Assembly (NCBI GenBank): GCA_934533135.1
Contig: CAKTBG010000020.1
Coordinates: 1 to 49,013, forward strand
Direction: 5' to 3'
Length of the DNA: 49,013 nt
Source: an uncultured Faecalibacterium sp.
GTDB lineage: Bacteria; Bacillota; Clostridia; Oscillospirales; Ruminococcaceae
Shown: piece by piece, positions 1 through 7,979 of the stretch
Position numbering within the stretch: the first letter of the stretch is position 1
Layout: each line of letters begins with the position of its first letter
Notes under the pieces: generated by a model
What the model saw: only the letters and a program-made list of their open reading frames with translations
Told to the model about the DNA's origin: nothing
Database searches by the model: none
Translations under genes and position numbers: made by a program

Positions 1-76
1 GCCCGGTAGCTCAGTTGGTTAGAGCACCAGCCTGTCACGCTGGGGGTCGTCGGTTCGAGCCCGATCCGGGTCGCCA
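1..76 (+). tRNA. tRNA-Asp (GTC), lacks its first base
   Basis: The cloverleaf is complete apart from nucleotide 1, which lies just outside the window: the 3' acceptor strand needs one more G at the 5' side. The anticodon loop reads GTC, the T-arm is GGTTCGAGCC and CCA is encoded at 74-76. It is the first of three closely spaced tRNA genes. Confidence 0.95.
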
Positions 77-159
77 CATCTGAGGCGAAAGCCTCAACCT
101 ACTTTGATTCGTCAAGGCGTTTCGCAAGAAGCGGGTGCAAGGGTAAATGCACCGAATCT

Positions 160-235
160 GCGGCCGTAGCTCATCTGGTAGAGCGCCACCTTGCCAAGGT
201 GGAGGTAGCGAGTTCGAGCCTCGTCGGCCGCTCCA
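160..235 (+). tRNA. tRNA-Gly (GCC)
   Basis: The acceptor stem GCGGCCG pairs with CGGCCGC, the anticodon loop contains GCC, the T-arm is canonical and CCA is encoded at 233-235. The 83-bp spacer from tRNA-Asp shows no gene or terminator, so the two are probably co-transcribed. Confidence 0.96.
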
Positions 236-264
236 ATAGGAGTGGTAATAATCACTCCCGTTAT

Positions 265-339
265 GGTGACGTGGCCAAGTGGTAAGGCAAGGGTCTGCAA
301 AACCCTCATCCACCAGTTCAAATCTGGTCGTCACCTCCA
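265..339 (+). tRNA. tRNA-Cys (GCA)
   Basis: The acceptor stem GGTGACG pairs with CGTCACC, the anticodon loop contains GCA, and CCA is encoded at 337-339. It is the last tRNA before a strong terminator. Confidence 0.96.
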
Positions 340-345
340 AAAGAC

Positions 346-376
346 TCCCGAACGTGAAAGCGTTCGGGATTTTTTG
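346..376 (+). terminator. Rho-independent terminator of the Asp-Gly-Cys tRNA operon
   Basis: A 9-bp perfect stem (TCCCGAACG pairing with CGTTCGGGA) with a 6-nt loop is followed directly by a T-tract. Confidence 0.9.
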
Positions 377-402
377 TTATCGGCAATTGCAAAGCGTCCT
401 CA

Positions 403-550
403 CCCTCTCAGTCACCTTCGGTGACAGCTCCCCCAAAGGGGGAGCCAAGACTTGCCTCTCCCTTTGAAAGACTCCCTCCGGCCGGAGGGAGATGTCGCGT
501 AAGCGACAGAGGGAGGACAAGGTGGCATTGCGCAGCAATGACGGAGAGGG
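403..550. repeat. Palindromic intergenic repeat, copy A (full length)
   Basis: The ends are near-perfect inverted repeats (CCCTCTCAGTC and GACGGAGAGGG). Inside are further hairpins, including ACTCCCTCCGGCCGGAGGGA. Related copies lie at 12404, 16530, 16671, 20124, 24317 and 45811, with half copies at 14038 and 30940. It has no coding capacity, so it looks like a MITE- or REP-type element. It ends 26 bp before recG. Confidence 0.8.
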
Positions 551-576
551 CAAGCCCGTGAAGGGAGGCAATCCGA

Positions 577-2637
577 ATGGCCGCTGCATCTCATACGACC
601 CTGACCCCTGACACCCCCGTGCGCTATCTGAAAGGCGTCGGCCCCAAGACGGCAGAGCGGTTCGAGAAGCTGGGGATCCTCACGCTGGCAGACCTGCTCT
701 GCCATTATCCGCGGCGGTATCTGGATTTTTCGAGGCCGTACTCCATCGCCGAAGCCCCGCTGGACACCGAGTGTGTGGTCAAGGCCGAAGTGTTCGCCAA
801 ACCTGCCGGGCGCATCCTGCCCGGCGGACGGCGGATGGAGCGGATCACCGCAGGAGACGATGTCTCCAGCCTTGAGGTGACATGGTTCAACAACCCGTAT
901 GCCGCCCAGAAGCTGGAGCTGGGGCAGGAATACTATTTTCAGGGCGTCGTGACGGGCGGGATGCTCCGCCGCCAGATGGTCAACCCGCAGGTGCGCACTG
1001 GGATGCAGATCCAGTCTGCCCCTTTTGAGGCGGTGTATCCGCAGACCGAGGGGCTGACCAGCAGTGCCATCGGCAAGTGTGTCCGGCAGCTGCTGCCCCA
1101 CGCGGAGCTTCTGCCCGACCCGCTTCCGCCCGCGATGCTGCAGAAATACCGCCTGCTCCCCAAGGCCGAGGCCGTCCGCGCCATCCACTGCCCCAAGACC
1201 GAGGACGAGGCGTTTGCCGCCCGGCGGCGGCTGATCTACGAAGAACTTCTGATCCTGCAATTGGGCATCGGCCGGATGAAGAACCGGGGAGCCGCCGCCA
1301 CCGGAGCCCCCATGCGCCCCCTCGACCCGGAGCCGTTCTGGGCGTCGCTCCCCTTCTCCCCCACCGGTGCGCAGCGGCGGGCTGTGGGCGAGATCCTGAC
1401 GGACATGGCCGGAGACACCTCCATGAACCGGCTTTTGCAGGGCGACGTCGGCAGCGGCAAGACGCTGGTGGCTGCGGCGGCGATCTGGGCCTGCATCCGC
1501 AGCGGGTATCAGGCCGCGCTGCTGGCCCCCACGGAGATCCTTGCCTCCCAGCACGCCGAAAACCTGAACCGCCTGCTCGCCCCGTTCGGGATGCGGGTGG
1601 CTCTGCTGACCGGCGGGATGAAAGCCGCTGTCCGGCGCACCACGCTGACCGCCATCCGTGAGGATCAGGCCGACCTCGTCGTGGGCACCCACGCCATCCT
1701 CAGCGAGGGCGTAGAATTTGCCCGGCTGGGTCTGGCCGTGGTGGACGAGCAGCACCGGTTCGGCGTGCGCCAGCGCGGGATGCTGGCCGAGAAAGCCGAA
1801 AATCCGCATCTGCTGGTCATGAGCGCGACCCCCATCCCCCGGACGCTGGGGCTTTTGCTCTACGGCGATCTGGACATCTCCATCCTCGACGAGCTGCCGC
1901 CGGGACGCAAGCCGGTCAAGACCCGGTGCATCACCGGGAAAAAGCGGCGGGATCTCTACGGCTTTCTCGACCGTGAGATCGGAGCCGGGCGGCAGGTGTA
2001 TATCGTCTGCCCCGCCATCGAGGACACCCCGGACGGCGGGCTGAACGCCGTCAAGACCTACTACGAGGATGTGGCCAAGGCTCTGCTGCCGGAACGCCGG
2101 GTCGGGCTGATGCACGGCAAACTCAAGCCCAAGGAGAAAGCCGCCGTGATGGAGGACTTCAAGGAGGGGCGGCTGGACGCGCTGGTCTCCACGACCGTCA
2201 TCGAAGTCGGTGTGGACGTACCGAACGCCACGGTCATGGTGATCGAGAACGCAGAGCGGTACGGGCTGAGTGCGCTCCATCAGCTGCGCGGCCGGGTCGG
2301 GCGCGGTGCCGCCGAAAGCTGGTGCTTCCTTGTCAGCGACAACGCCGGGGAGAACGTCCAGAAACGGCTGAAATTCCTCTGCTCCACGAGCGACGGCTTT
2401 GCCGTGGCGCAGTATGACCTCGAGACCCGCGGCCCGGGCGATTTCTTCGGGAGCCGTCAACACGGCCTGCCGACGCTGCAGATCGCCGACCTGATGAACG
2501 ACACCCGCACCCTCCACGCCGCCCAGAGCGAGGCCGCCCTCCTGCTGGCCGAGGATCCGCTCCTGACCCGGCCCGAACACGCCCTGCTTGCCCAGCAGGT
2601 GCAGCAGATGTTCGAGAAGGCCGGAGCCCTGAATTGA
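577..2637 (+). CDS. recG: ATP-dependent DNA helicase RecG
   Basis: RecG remodels stalled replication forks and branch-migrates Holliday junctions in the cytoplasm. The 686-residue product has the N-terminal wedge/OB region (the start includes YLKGVGPKTAERF), then superfamily 2 helicase motifs: Walker A GDVGSGKT near residue 289, DEQHRFG near 389, SATPIPRT, and the C-terminal helicase motif QLRGRVGRG. The length is normal for RecG. The ATG at 577 has a GGGAGG ribosome-binding site 8 bp upstream. The gene stands alone, with repeat copy A before it and a terminator after it. The family assignment is secure. Confidence 0.97.
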   Translation: MAAASHTTLTPDTPVRYLKGVGPKTAERFEKLGILTLADLLCHYPRRYLDFSRPYSIAEAPLDTECVVKAEVFAKPAGRILPGGRRMERITAGDDVSSLEVTWFNNPYAAQKLELGQEYYFQGVVTGGMLRRQMVNPQVRTGMQIQSAPFEAVYPQTEGLTSSAIGKCVRQLLPHAELLPDPLPPAMLQKYRLLPKAEAVRAIHCPKTEDEAFAARRRLIYEELLILQLGIGRMKNRGAAATGAPMRPLDPEPFWASLPFSPTGAQRRAVGEILTDMAGDTSMNRLLQGDVGSGKTLVAAAAIWACIRSGYQAALLAPTEILASQHAENLNRLLAPFGMRVALLTGGMKAAVRRTTLTAIREDQADLVVGTHAILSEGVEFARLGLAVVDEQHRFGVRQRGMLAEKAENPHLLVMSATPIPRTLGLLLYGDLDISILDELPPGRKPVKTRCITGKKRRDLYGFLDREIGAGRQVYIVCPAIEDTPDGGLNAVKTYYEDVAKALLPERRVGLMHGKLKPKEKAAVMEDFKEGRLDALVSTTVIEVGVDVPNATVMVIENAERYGLSALHQLRGRVGRGAAESWCFLVSDNAGENVQKRLKFLCSTSDGFAVAQYDLETRGPGDFFGSRQHGLPTLQIADLMNDTRTLHAAQSEAALLLAEDPLLTRPEHALLAQQVQQMFEKAGALN

Positions 2638-2666
2638 GCCGCACGGCGCACTCGATGCACGATAAG

Positions 2667-2713
2667 AAAGGAAGCCCCCTCCGACGCCTGTCGGAAGAGG
2701 CTTCCTTTTTTTG
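2667..2713. terminator. Terminator after recG, probably bidirectional
   Basis: An outer stem (GGAAGCC with GGCTTCC) and inner stem (TCCGAC with GTCGGA) are followed by seven Ts on the plus strand. An A-rich left flank would serve the convergent minus-strand gene as well. Confidence 0.85.
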
Positions 2714-2716
2714 CCG

Positions 2717-3409
2717 TTATTTCCGCTTCCACGCGGCGTGGCGTTCGCCCATGCAGATGACATCGCAGAACACGCAGCGGCTCTTGGTGGAGAGCTGCAC
2801 ATCCTTGTGATAGCAGCCGAAGAACCATTTTTCATACTGCAGTTTCAGCAGGATCTTATCCAGAAAGAGGTGCAGCCGGTTGCTCTCGCCGCTGGCAAGG
2901 GCAGTAAAATCGAGGAACCTGCTTGGGGCGTCGTGGGTCAGCACATAATCTACCTGCCAGCTGCGCGCCTCCAAGTTCTGTTCGCAGGCCGCATATTCCG
3001 CGTCCGAGGGCAGCTCCTGCGGCCACCAGTTCACGCCGCATTCGCGGTCTTCCTTGTCCTGACTCTCCGCTCCGCCGAAGCAGAGATAGCTCTTGCCCTC
3101 CAGCTCCAGCACACTGCCGCGGCAGACGTGATAGACGTTGCCGCCGAGATCCTGCACCCTGCCGCCGAACATCTCCACCGTGGGATACTGCGCCAGCAGG
3201 TCGTAATTTTCGTGCGAGCCGTCCAGAAACAGCAGGGTGTAGGGGCGTTTGCGCAGCCAGTCCAGCCGTTTTTGTTCGGCACGGCTGCCATCCCAGACAA
3301 ACCCGAAATCCCCCAGCACGATCACCACATCCCGCTTGCCGAGCCAGCGGAGCCTGCCGTGCTTGAAGCGATCCAATTCGCCGTGCGTGTCGCCTGTCAG
3401 ATATACCAT
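2717..3409 (-). CDS. Calcineurin-like metallophosphoesterase
   Basis: The 230-residue protein has the N-terminal metal motif GDTHGE (residues 6-11), then LGDFG, GSHENY where the family usually has GNHE, and THDAP near the C-terminus. These are the phosphoesterase signatures of the calcineurin fold, which binds two metal ions. No signal peptide or membrane segment is visible, so a cytoplasmic phosphatase or nucleotidase is likely; the substrate cannot be inferred. The ATG follows a GAGGAG ribosome-binding site. It is convergent with recG and divergent from the PBP-like gene at 3596. The Asn-to-Ser change in the third motif is worth noting. Confidence 0.85.
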   Translation of the reverse strand: MVYLTGDTHGELDRFKHGRLRWLGKRDVVIVLGDFGFVWDGSRAEQKRLDWLRKRPYTLLFLDGSHENYDLLAQYPTVEMFGGRVQDLGGNVYHVCRGSVLELEGKSYLCFGGAESQDKEDRECGVNWWPQELPSDAEYAACEQNLEARSWQVDYVLTHDAPSRFLDFTALASGESNRLHLFLDKILLKLQYEKWFFGCYHKDVQLSTKSRCVFCDVICMGERHAAWKRK

Positions 3410-3463
3410 TCCGTCTCCTCCCTGCCGGGCGGCGCATTTGGTTGTGAAACAACCGCGAAACCC

Positions 3464-3492
3464 TTGTCACGCCCCAGCAAACCTGTTATTAT
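3464..3492 (+). promoter_or_regulatory. Sigma-A promoter for the PBP-like gene
   Basis: TTGTCA and TATTAT are separated by exactly 17 bp, about 100 bp upstream of the ATG at 3596. Confidence 0.65.
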
Positions 3493-3595
3493 AAAGTATG
3501 AGCCCCTTTTGCAGGAGGCCGTTTGTCCGCGTTTTCCGGGTCGGATGCTCCGCCCGGTCTGTTATATGATATCGCTTTTTAAAGGAATTGTCCAC

Positions 3596-4936
3596 ATGAA
3601 ACGTATTTTCGCGCTCCTTCTGTCGCTTTGTGTCCTGTTCGGCTGCCTGTCGGTGACGGCCGGTGCCATGTTCGACCCCAGCCCGGTCTACGAAGTGCAG
3701 GCAAAAAGTGCCTACATCGTCAACACCGATACCAACATCATCGTCTACGAGAAAGACAGCCAGAAGCAGGTCTCGGCCGGCGGGCTGACCAAATATATGA
3801 CCCTCGCGCTGGTGCTGACCCGCTACGCCGACCAGCTGGACAACACGTTCCAGATGCCGTTTGCCATTTCGGATTACGTCCACAACACCGACAACGCCGA
3901 TATGCGGTCGGGCGAGACCTTCACCTACCGGGAAGCCCTCTACGCCATGCTGACCCGAAACGCCAACGAAGCCGCCATGGGTCTGGCCTACACCCTCTCG
4001 AACGGCGATCTTGCCGGGTGGGTCAGCCAGATGAACACCCTCTCCCAGCAGATCGGCACCACCGGCAGCACCTGGACCGACGCCTGCGGCCTCGACAGCG
4101 GCAACACGACCACCGCCGTGGATATGTACCTGATCCTGCGGTACCTGATGCGCTTTGACGCCTTTGTGGAGATCTCCGGTGCACCGACCTTCACGATGCC
4201 GGCCAAGGAGAAGCACGCCAAATCCTTTGTTCTGCTCAGCCAGAATGTGGCTCTGAACAAGGCCAGCGGCGGCAGATTCTACCGCAGTGCCATGCAGGGC
4301 GGGATGTGCGACGTGATGGCCTACAAAAACGACCACGGCAGCCAGAGCTATGTTTCGTGGGCAAACAAAAACGGCGCGACCTACATCTTCTGCGTGATGC
4401 AAAGCCCCGACACCTGCGACGATTACGGCTACGCCAACCGCCGCCCCGCCCTCTGCGAAACGACCAAGCTGATCGACTGGGTCTTCGACAGCTTCTCGAT
4501 CCAAGCCGCACTGGACACCGACCTTGCGCTGGCCGAGATCCCGGTGAAGTATTCGTCCGACACCGACACCCTGCAGCTTTACCCCGACGACAACATGATG
4601 ACCCTGCTGCCCGCTTCGGGCGATGGCTCGGTGACGCAGAAATACTTCCACCTGCCGGAGTACGTCTGCGCCCCGATCCAGCAGGGCGATGTGGTCGGCA
4701 CCGTGGAGCTGAAGCTGGCCGGTGAGACCATCGGCGTGGTCAACCTGATCGCCGGGCAGGATGTCCGGCAGAACACGCTGCTGCTTACGGTGGCAAAGAT
4801 CAACGACTTCTTCCACAGCCTCTACCTGAAGGTCGTGCTCGTCCTCAGTGCAATCTCCGCCGCCATCTACGGCCTGTGGCTGCTGCTCGACGCGTGGCAT
4901 GGCCGCAAGACCCCCCGCAGGATCCACCGCCGCTGA
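3596..4936 (+). CDS. Secreted D-alanyl-D-alanine carboxypeptidase-like protein, probably catalytically dead
   Basis: The 446-residue product has a signal peptide (residues 1-24), a DacA/PBP5-like S11 domain beginning with the typical AKSAYIVNTDT stretch, and a C-terminal membrane helix (about 406-428) with a basic tail. In active enzymes the SxxK, SxN and KTG motifs form the active site. Here the first reads GLTK (Gly63 where Ser is expected), the second NAN (residues 122-124), and the KTG position reads MQG (233-235). Overall fold similarity looks retained. I infer a peptidoglycan-binding or regulatory pseudoenzyme. The ATG at 3596 has AAAGGAA upstream; the frame is open further left, but those starts lack such a site and a signal peptide. 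Confidence 0.85.
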   Translation: MKRIFALLLSLCVLFGCLSVTAGAMFDPSPVYEVQAKSAYIVNTDTNIIVYEKDSQKQVSAGGLTKYMTLALVLTRYADQLDNTFQMPFAISDYVHNTDNADMRSGETFTYREALYAMLTRNANEAAMGLAYTLSNGDLAGWVSQMNTLSQQIGTTGSTWTDACGLDSGNTTTAVDMYLILRYLMRFDAFVEISGAPTFTMPAKEKHAKSFVLLSQNVALNKASGGRFYRSAMQGGMCDVMAYKNDHGSQSYVSWANKNGATYIFCVMQSPDTCDDYGYANRRPALCETTKLIDWVFDSFSIQAALDTDLALAEIPVKYSSDTDTLQLYPDDNMMTLLPASGDGSVTQKYFHLPEYVCAPIQQGDVVGTVELKLAGETIGVVNLIAGQDVRQNTLLLTVAKINDFFHSLYLKVVLVLSAISAAIYGLWLLLDAWHGRKTPRRIHRR

Positions 4937-4952
4937 AAGCCCTCCAATGCAC

Positions 4953-4996
4953 AAAAACCGCCTGCGCGATCCGCAAAGATCGTGCAGGCGGTTTTC
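4953..4996. terminator. Bidirectional terminator between PBP-like gene and tRNA-Gln
   Basis: A stem of about 17 bp (AAAACCGCCTG... pairing with ...CAGGCGGTTTT) has T-runs on both strands, so it can end the forward gene and the minus-strand tRNA operon. Confidence 0.88.
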
Positions 4997-4998
4997 AG

Positions 4999-5069
4999 TT
5001 GCGCCAGCAGGAGTCGAACCTACGATGGGGGAGTCAAAGTCCCCTGCCTTACCGCTTGGCGATGGCGCA
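4999..5069 (-). tRNA. tRNA-Gln (TTG)
   Basis: On the minus strand the acceptor stem TGCGCCA pairs with TGGCGCA. The anticodon loop CTTTGAC gives TTG. CCA is not encoded, unlike the tRNAs at the left edge. The bidirectional terminator follows directly. Confidence 0.94.
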
Positions 5070-5070
5070 T

Positions 5071-5103
5071 TACAAAAATAGCTCCAAGTCCGCTTGGAGC
5101 TAT
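5071..5103 (-). terminator. Hairpin with T-tract between tRNA-Leu and tRNA-Gln
   Basis: An 11-bp perfect stem (ATAGCTCCAAG with CTTGGAGCTAT, loop TCCG) is followed on the minus strand by TTTTTG. It looks like a terminator inside the two-tRNA unit, or a processing hairpin. Confidence 0.65.
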
Positions 5104-5108
5104 CTGGA

Positions 5109-5192
5109 TGCCGGTGGTGGGGGTCGAACCCACACGTGTTATTCGCACAAGGGATTTTGAGTCCCCCTCGTCTGCCATTCCGACACACCGGC
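5109..5192 (-). tRNA. tRNA-Leu (CAA)
   Basis: At 84 nt with a long variable arm, this is a class II tRNA. The acceptor stem GCCGGTG pairs with CACCGGC and the anticodon loop CTCAAAA gives CAA, reading TTG codons. CCA is not encoded. Confidence 0.94.
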
Positions 5193-5213
5193 TCATGGGT
5201 TTGGAACAGACTT

Positions 5214-5242
5214 ATTATACCGGATTTGCGCCACAAAATCAA
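5214..5242 (-). promoter_or_regulatory. Promoter of the tRNA-Leu/tRNA-Gln unit
   Basis: On the minus strand TTGATT and TATAAT are 17 bp apart, ending about 22 bp before tRNA-Leu. Confidence 0.8.
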
Positions 5243-5374
5243 GACAAAAGTTGCTTCGCCGGGAAAAATCGTTGGAATTTTCCGGTCAGGGCTCCCCTTT
5301 TGCGGCCAAACTGTGTATACTGGAAGCAGATCATTTCCCGCCGGAGACCCCGGCGGCACCGCAAAGGAGAAGCT

Positions 5375-5878
5375 ATGAGCAACGCATTTCTTTCCGCACC
5401 CGAGACGGCGGCGCAGGCCGCGCGCGACCGTTTGCTGGGTGCTCTGGTCGGGCTAGCACGCGCGACCGTCAACGAACCCAAGACCGCAGACACCGACCGG
5501 GTGCTGGCGTCCGGCCTGCGGCTGGCCGGAGACCCCGCCGCCGCCGAGGACGCCCTCCACCGGATGCGCACCGCCGTGGAGACCGAGAAACATCGGGTGG
5601 CCCCCAACTGTGCCTTCTGCACCATGCGGTGCGGCAACACCGACGACTACGACCTCGCCCGGCTGTGGGCTGCGCCCGAAACGACCCGCACCCTCAAGCT
5701 GCGGCTGCTGAACGCACTGTTCTTCCTGGCGCAGAGCCGCCCGGACGAAACGACCATCCCCGTCGTCGATCAGGGGCTGTTCGTCCTTGCCGAGGATTGG
5801 GATGCAGAACTGCTGGAACCGGTGGTGGATCGCGCCGAACGGGTTTCCGCCCAAAAAGCGGACAAAAAACAGACTTAA
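5375..5878 (+). CDS. Uncharacterised 167-residue protein with a Cys pair
   Basis: I do not recognise a named family with certainty. The protein is mostly helical, rich in Ala and Arg, with no signal peptide or membrane segment. A central stretch CAFCTMRCGNTDDYD (from about residue 79) has three cysteines and faintly recalls the Cys-rich start of hybrid-cluster (hydroxylamine reductase) proteins, but the rest does not match. The ATG at 5375 has AAAGGAGA just upstream; the frame is open further left but overlaps tRNA genes. It could bind metal or sense redox state, which is only a guess. It precedes the DUF6465-like gene, which has its own promoter. Confidence 0.7.
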   Translation: MSNAFLSAPETAAQAARDRLLGALVGLARATVNEPKTADTDRVLASGLRLAGDPAAAEDALHRMRTAVETEKHRVAPNCAFCTMRCGNTDDYDLARLWAAPETTRTLKLRLLNALFFLAQSRPDETTIPVVDQGLFVLAEDWDAELLEPVVDRAERVSAQKADKKQT

Positions 5879-5892
5879 TTTTGCGAAAACGC

Positions 5893-5921
5893 TTTACAAA
5901 CGTCCGGAGAAAAACTATTAT
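5893..5921 (+). promoter_or_regulatory. Promoter for the 98-residue basic protein
   Basis: TTTACA and TATTAT are spaced 17 bp apart. A perfect TATAAT overlaps at 5921-5926, but with 22-bp spacing. Confidence 0.6.
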
Positions 5922-6010
5922 ATAATCAGGTTTCCCTATAACACGTTTGTTTATGGAGTCATTTCCACCGTTCCCACTTTTGAATGCGTTTATGAAAGAA
6001 GGTAGAAGTC

Positions 6011-6307
6011 ATGTCTGAAAAGAAGCTTGCTGCTCCGGTCGAGGCGGCCGCCGACGCTCCTGCGGCCGAGCCGAAAAAGAAAGCGGCCAAGCCTGCGGCG
6101 CGCCGCGGCCGCCCGCCGCTGTCGCCTGAGGTCTACGTTGAACTTGGCGACAAGCAGTTCAACATCACCGATGTGGTCGAGCGGGCAAAGGCCGATTACC
6201 GCACCACCCACAAAGTCGGCGTCCAGTCCTGCAAGATCTACGTCAAACCCGAAGAGGGTGCCGCCTACTACGTCATCAACAAGGTCGCAGGGAAACTCGA
6301 CCTGTAA
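6011..6307 (+). CDS. Small basic protein, DUF6465-like
   Basis: The 98-residue product has a low-complexity Ala/Pro/Lys N-terminal half (about residues 7-35, including AKPAARRGRPP), which resembles an AT-hook or histone H1-like tail. It is followed by a compact domain of about 60 residues (VYVELGDKQFNITDVVERAK onwards) containing a repeated Y-V pattern near the end. Many clostridia carry such proteins, annotated as DUF6465. The basic tail suggests nucleic acid binding, which is inference. The ATG follows an AAGAAGGT site, and a strong terminator lies 70 bp downstream, so it is monocistronic. Confidence 0.75.
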   Translation: MSEKKLAAPVEAAADAPAAEPKKKAAKPAARRGRPPLSPEVYVELGDKQFNITDVVERAKADYRTTHKVGVQSCKIYVKPEEGAAYYVINKVAGKLDL

Positions 6308-6377
6308 CGTTTCCGGAGCTTCCCGGCCGATGGTTCGGGCGTTGTTTTCCGGCGTTTTTCCCCAATGACTCCGTTTG

Positions 6378-6427
6378 AAAAAGAGGCTGTCCTGCCAGAA
6401 ACTCCGGCGGGACAGCCTCTTTGTTTT
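6378..6427. terminator. Bidirectional terminator between convergent genes
   Basis: A long stem (AAAGAGGCTGTCC... pairing with ...GGACAGCCTCTTT) has T/A runs on both sides. It separates the forward 98-residue gene from the minus-strand carboxypeptidase. Confidence 0.88.
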
Positions 6428-6437
6428 ATTTGTGCCG

Positions 6438-7934
6438 TTACAGCTGATACAGTGCGGTGTACTTCCGGGTCAGGTAGTCGGTGTAATAGGCGGGGTCAAA
6501 ATCGCCGCAGGCGTTCCGGACCACATCCGCCGGGACCATCAGCCCGCCGTACTGGTGGATCTTCTCCCGCAGCCAAGCGGTGATGGGTCTCAGGTCGCCC
6601 TTGGCGGCGGCACCTTCCACATCCACGGTCTGCTTCATGTTGTGGAGCATCTGCGCACCGTAGGCGTTGCCCAGCGCGTAGGACGGGAAATAGCCGAACG
6701 AGCCGCCCGACCAGTGGCTGTCCTGCAGGCAGCCCTCACGGTCGGTGGGTACGTCGATGCCGAGGTACTCCCGATACAGCCGCGCCCACTCTGCGGGCAC
6801 ATCCTTGGCTTCCAGCGTACCGCCGATGAGCTGCTTTTCGATCTCGTACCGCACCATGATGTGGAGGCAGTAGGTCAGCTCGTCCGACTCGGTGCGGATC
6901 AGGCTGGGCTCGACCTTGTTGACGGCACGATAGAACTGCTCTGCGGAGATGCCGCCCAGCTGCTCGGGGAAGAACGCCTGCACCTTGGGATAGATGGCCT
7001 CGATAAAGGGGCGGGAGCGGCCGATGATGTTTTCAAAAAAGCGGGATTGGCTCTCATGGACGCCCATGGAGACGCCGCCGGCCAGACAGGTATACTGCAG
7101 GTCATCCCGGATGCCCAGCTCGTACAGGGCATGGCCGCCCTCGTGGAGGACGGAGAACATGGAGGAAGCCACGTTGCGGGGGTCGTAGTTTGTGGTGATC
7201 CGGACGTCCTTGTTGTTGAACTCAAGGGTGAAGGGGTGTTCGGTCTCGCCCAGACCGCAATGGCCGCGGTCCAGCCCCATGACCTCCATGAGGAAATCGG
7301 CAAAGGCCTTCTGTTTGTCCACGGGGTAGAAGTTGTGGAGGAAGCTGTCGTCGATCTGCGGCTTTTCTGCGATCTTGTGGAGCAGCGGTACGATGGTTCC
7401 GCGCAGAGCCGCAAAGAAGCCGTCCAGCATCTCCATATCCACGCCCCGCTCGTACTCGTTCAGCAGGGCGTCATAGGGCTTCTTCGATGCGTCATAATAG
7501 GCGGCAAACTTCCGGTTGTACTCCACCAGCTCCTGCAGCACCGGGCAGAACAGGGCAAAATCGTTCTGCTCCTTGGCCTTGTGCCAGACGTCGCTGGCAC
7601 GGTTGGTCAGCTCGCTGTAGGCCATATACACATCGGCGGGGATGCGGGTCAGCTGGTCGCAGCTGCGGCGCAGCTCCTCCACCTCCCGGCGATGGACAAG
7701 ATCCAGTGCCTCCTGCTGCCCGGCCAGCGTATCCAGCAGAGCCTTCGTCTCCGGGCAGGTCATCAGCTTCTGCCGTTCCCCGGCCAGAATGCCCAGTGCC
7801 ACGCCCCGCCCCTCGGCGGTATTTTTGGGCGCAACGGTCACGGCGTCCAGATAGAGGGCGGAATCCGCACAGGTGAAGGCATAGAGTTTTTTCTGCAGCA
7901 GCTCCAGCTGCGCGAGGGCTTCTTTCAGTTCCAT
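6438..7934 (-). CDS. M32 family metallocarboxypeptidase
   Basis: Members of this family (Thermus carboxypeptidase Taq type) are cytoplasmic zinc enzymes that remove C-terminal residues from peptides. The 498-residue product has the family zinc motif HEGGH at residues 264-268, the usual IRTESDELTY segment and normal M32 length. No signal peptide is seen. I chose the ATG at 7934 because AAAGGAG lies 9 bp upstream; a TTG at 7940 is too close to that site. It is the last gene of a three-gene minus-strand operon, 45 bp after the phosphoesterase, and ends at a strong terminator. Peptide recycling is the likely role. Confidence 0.93.
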   Translation of the reverse strand: MELKEALAQLELLQKKLYAFTCADSALYLDAVTVAPKNTAEGRGVALGILAGERQKLMTCPETKALLDTLAGQQEALDLVHRREVEELRRSCDQLTRIPADVYMAYSELTNRASDVWHKAKEQNDFALFCPVLQELVEYNRKFAAYYDASKKPYDALLNEYERGVDMEMLDGFFAALRGTIVPLLHKIAEKPQIDDSFLHNFYPVDKQKAFADFLMEVMGLDRGHCGLGETEHPFTLEFNNKDVRITTNYDPRNVASSMFSVLHEGGHALYELGIRDDLQYTCLAGGVSMGVHESQSRFFENIIGRSRPFIEAIYPKVQAFFPEQLGGISAEQFYRAVNKVEPSLIRTESDELTYCLHIMVRYEIEKQLIGGTLEAKDVPAEWARLYREYLGIDVPTDREGCLQDSHWSGGSFGYFPSYALGNAYGAQMLHNMKQTVDVEGAAAKGDLRPITAWLREKIHQYGGLMVPADVVRNACGDFDPAYYTDYLTRKYTALYQL

Positions 7935-7979
7935 TTGCAACGTCTCCTTTAGGTCAAATTCGTTGGATCTTTGCCGCGG

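Noticed and set aside
412..2835. 807-codon open frame on the minus strand opposite recG
   Set aside because: It is antisense to an unmistakable recG, has Gly/Gln/His-rich non-protein-like sequence and arises from GC-rich third codon positions.
2711..3595. Upstream extension of the PBP-like gene
   Set aside because: The frame is open, but it runs antisense through the phosphoesterase gene. A signal peptide and ribosome-binding site fix the start at 3596.
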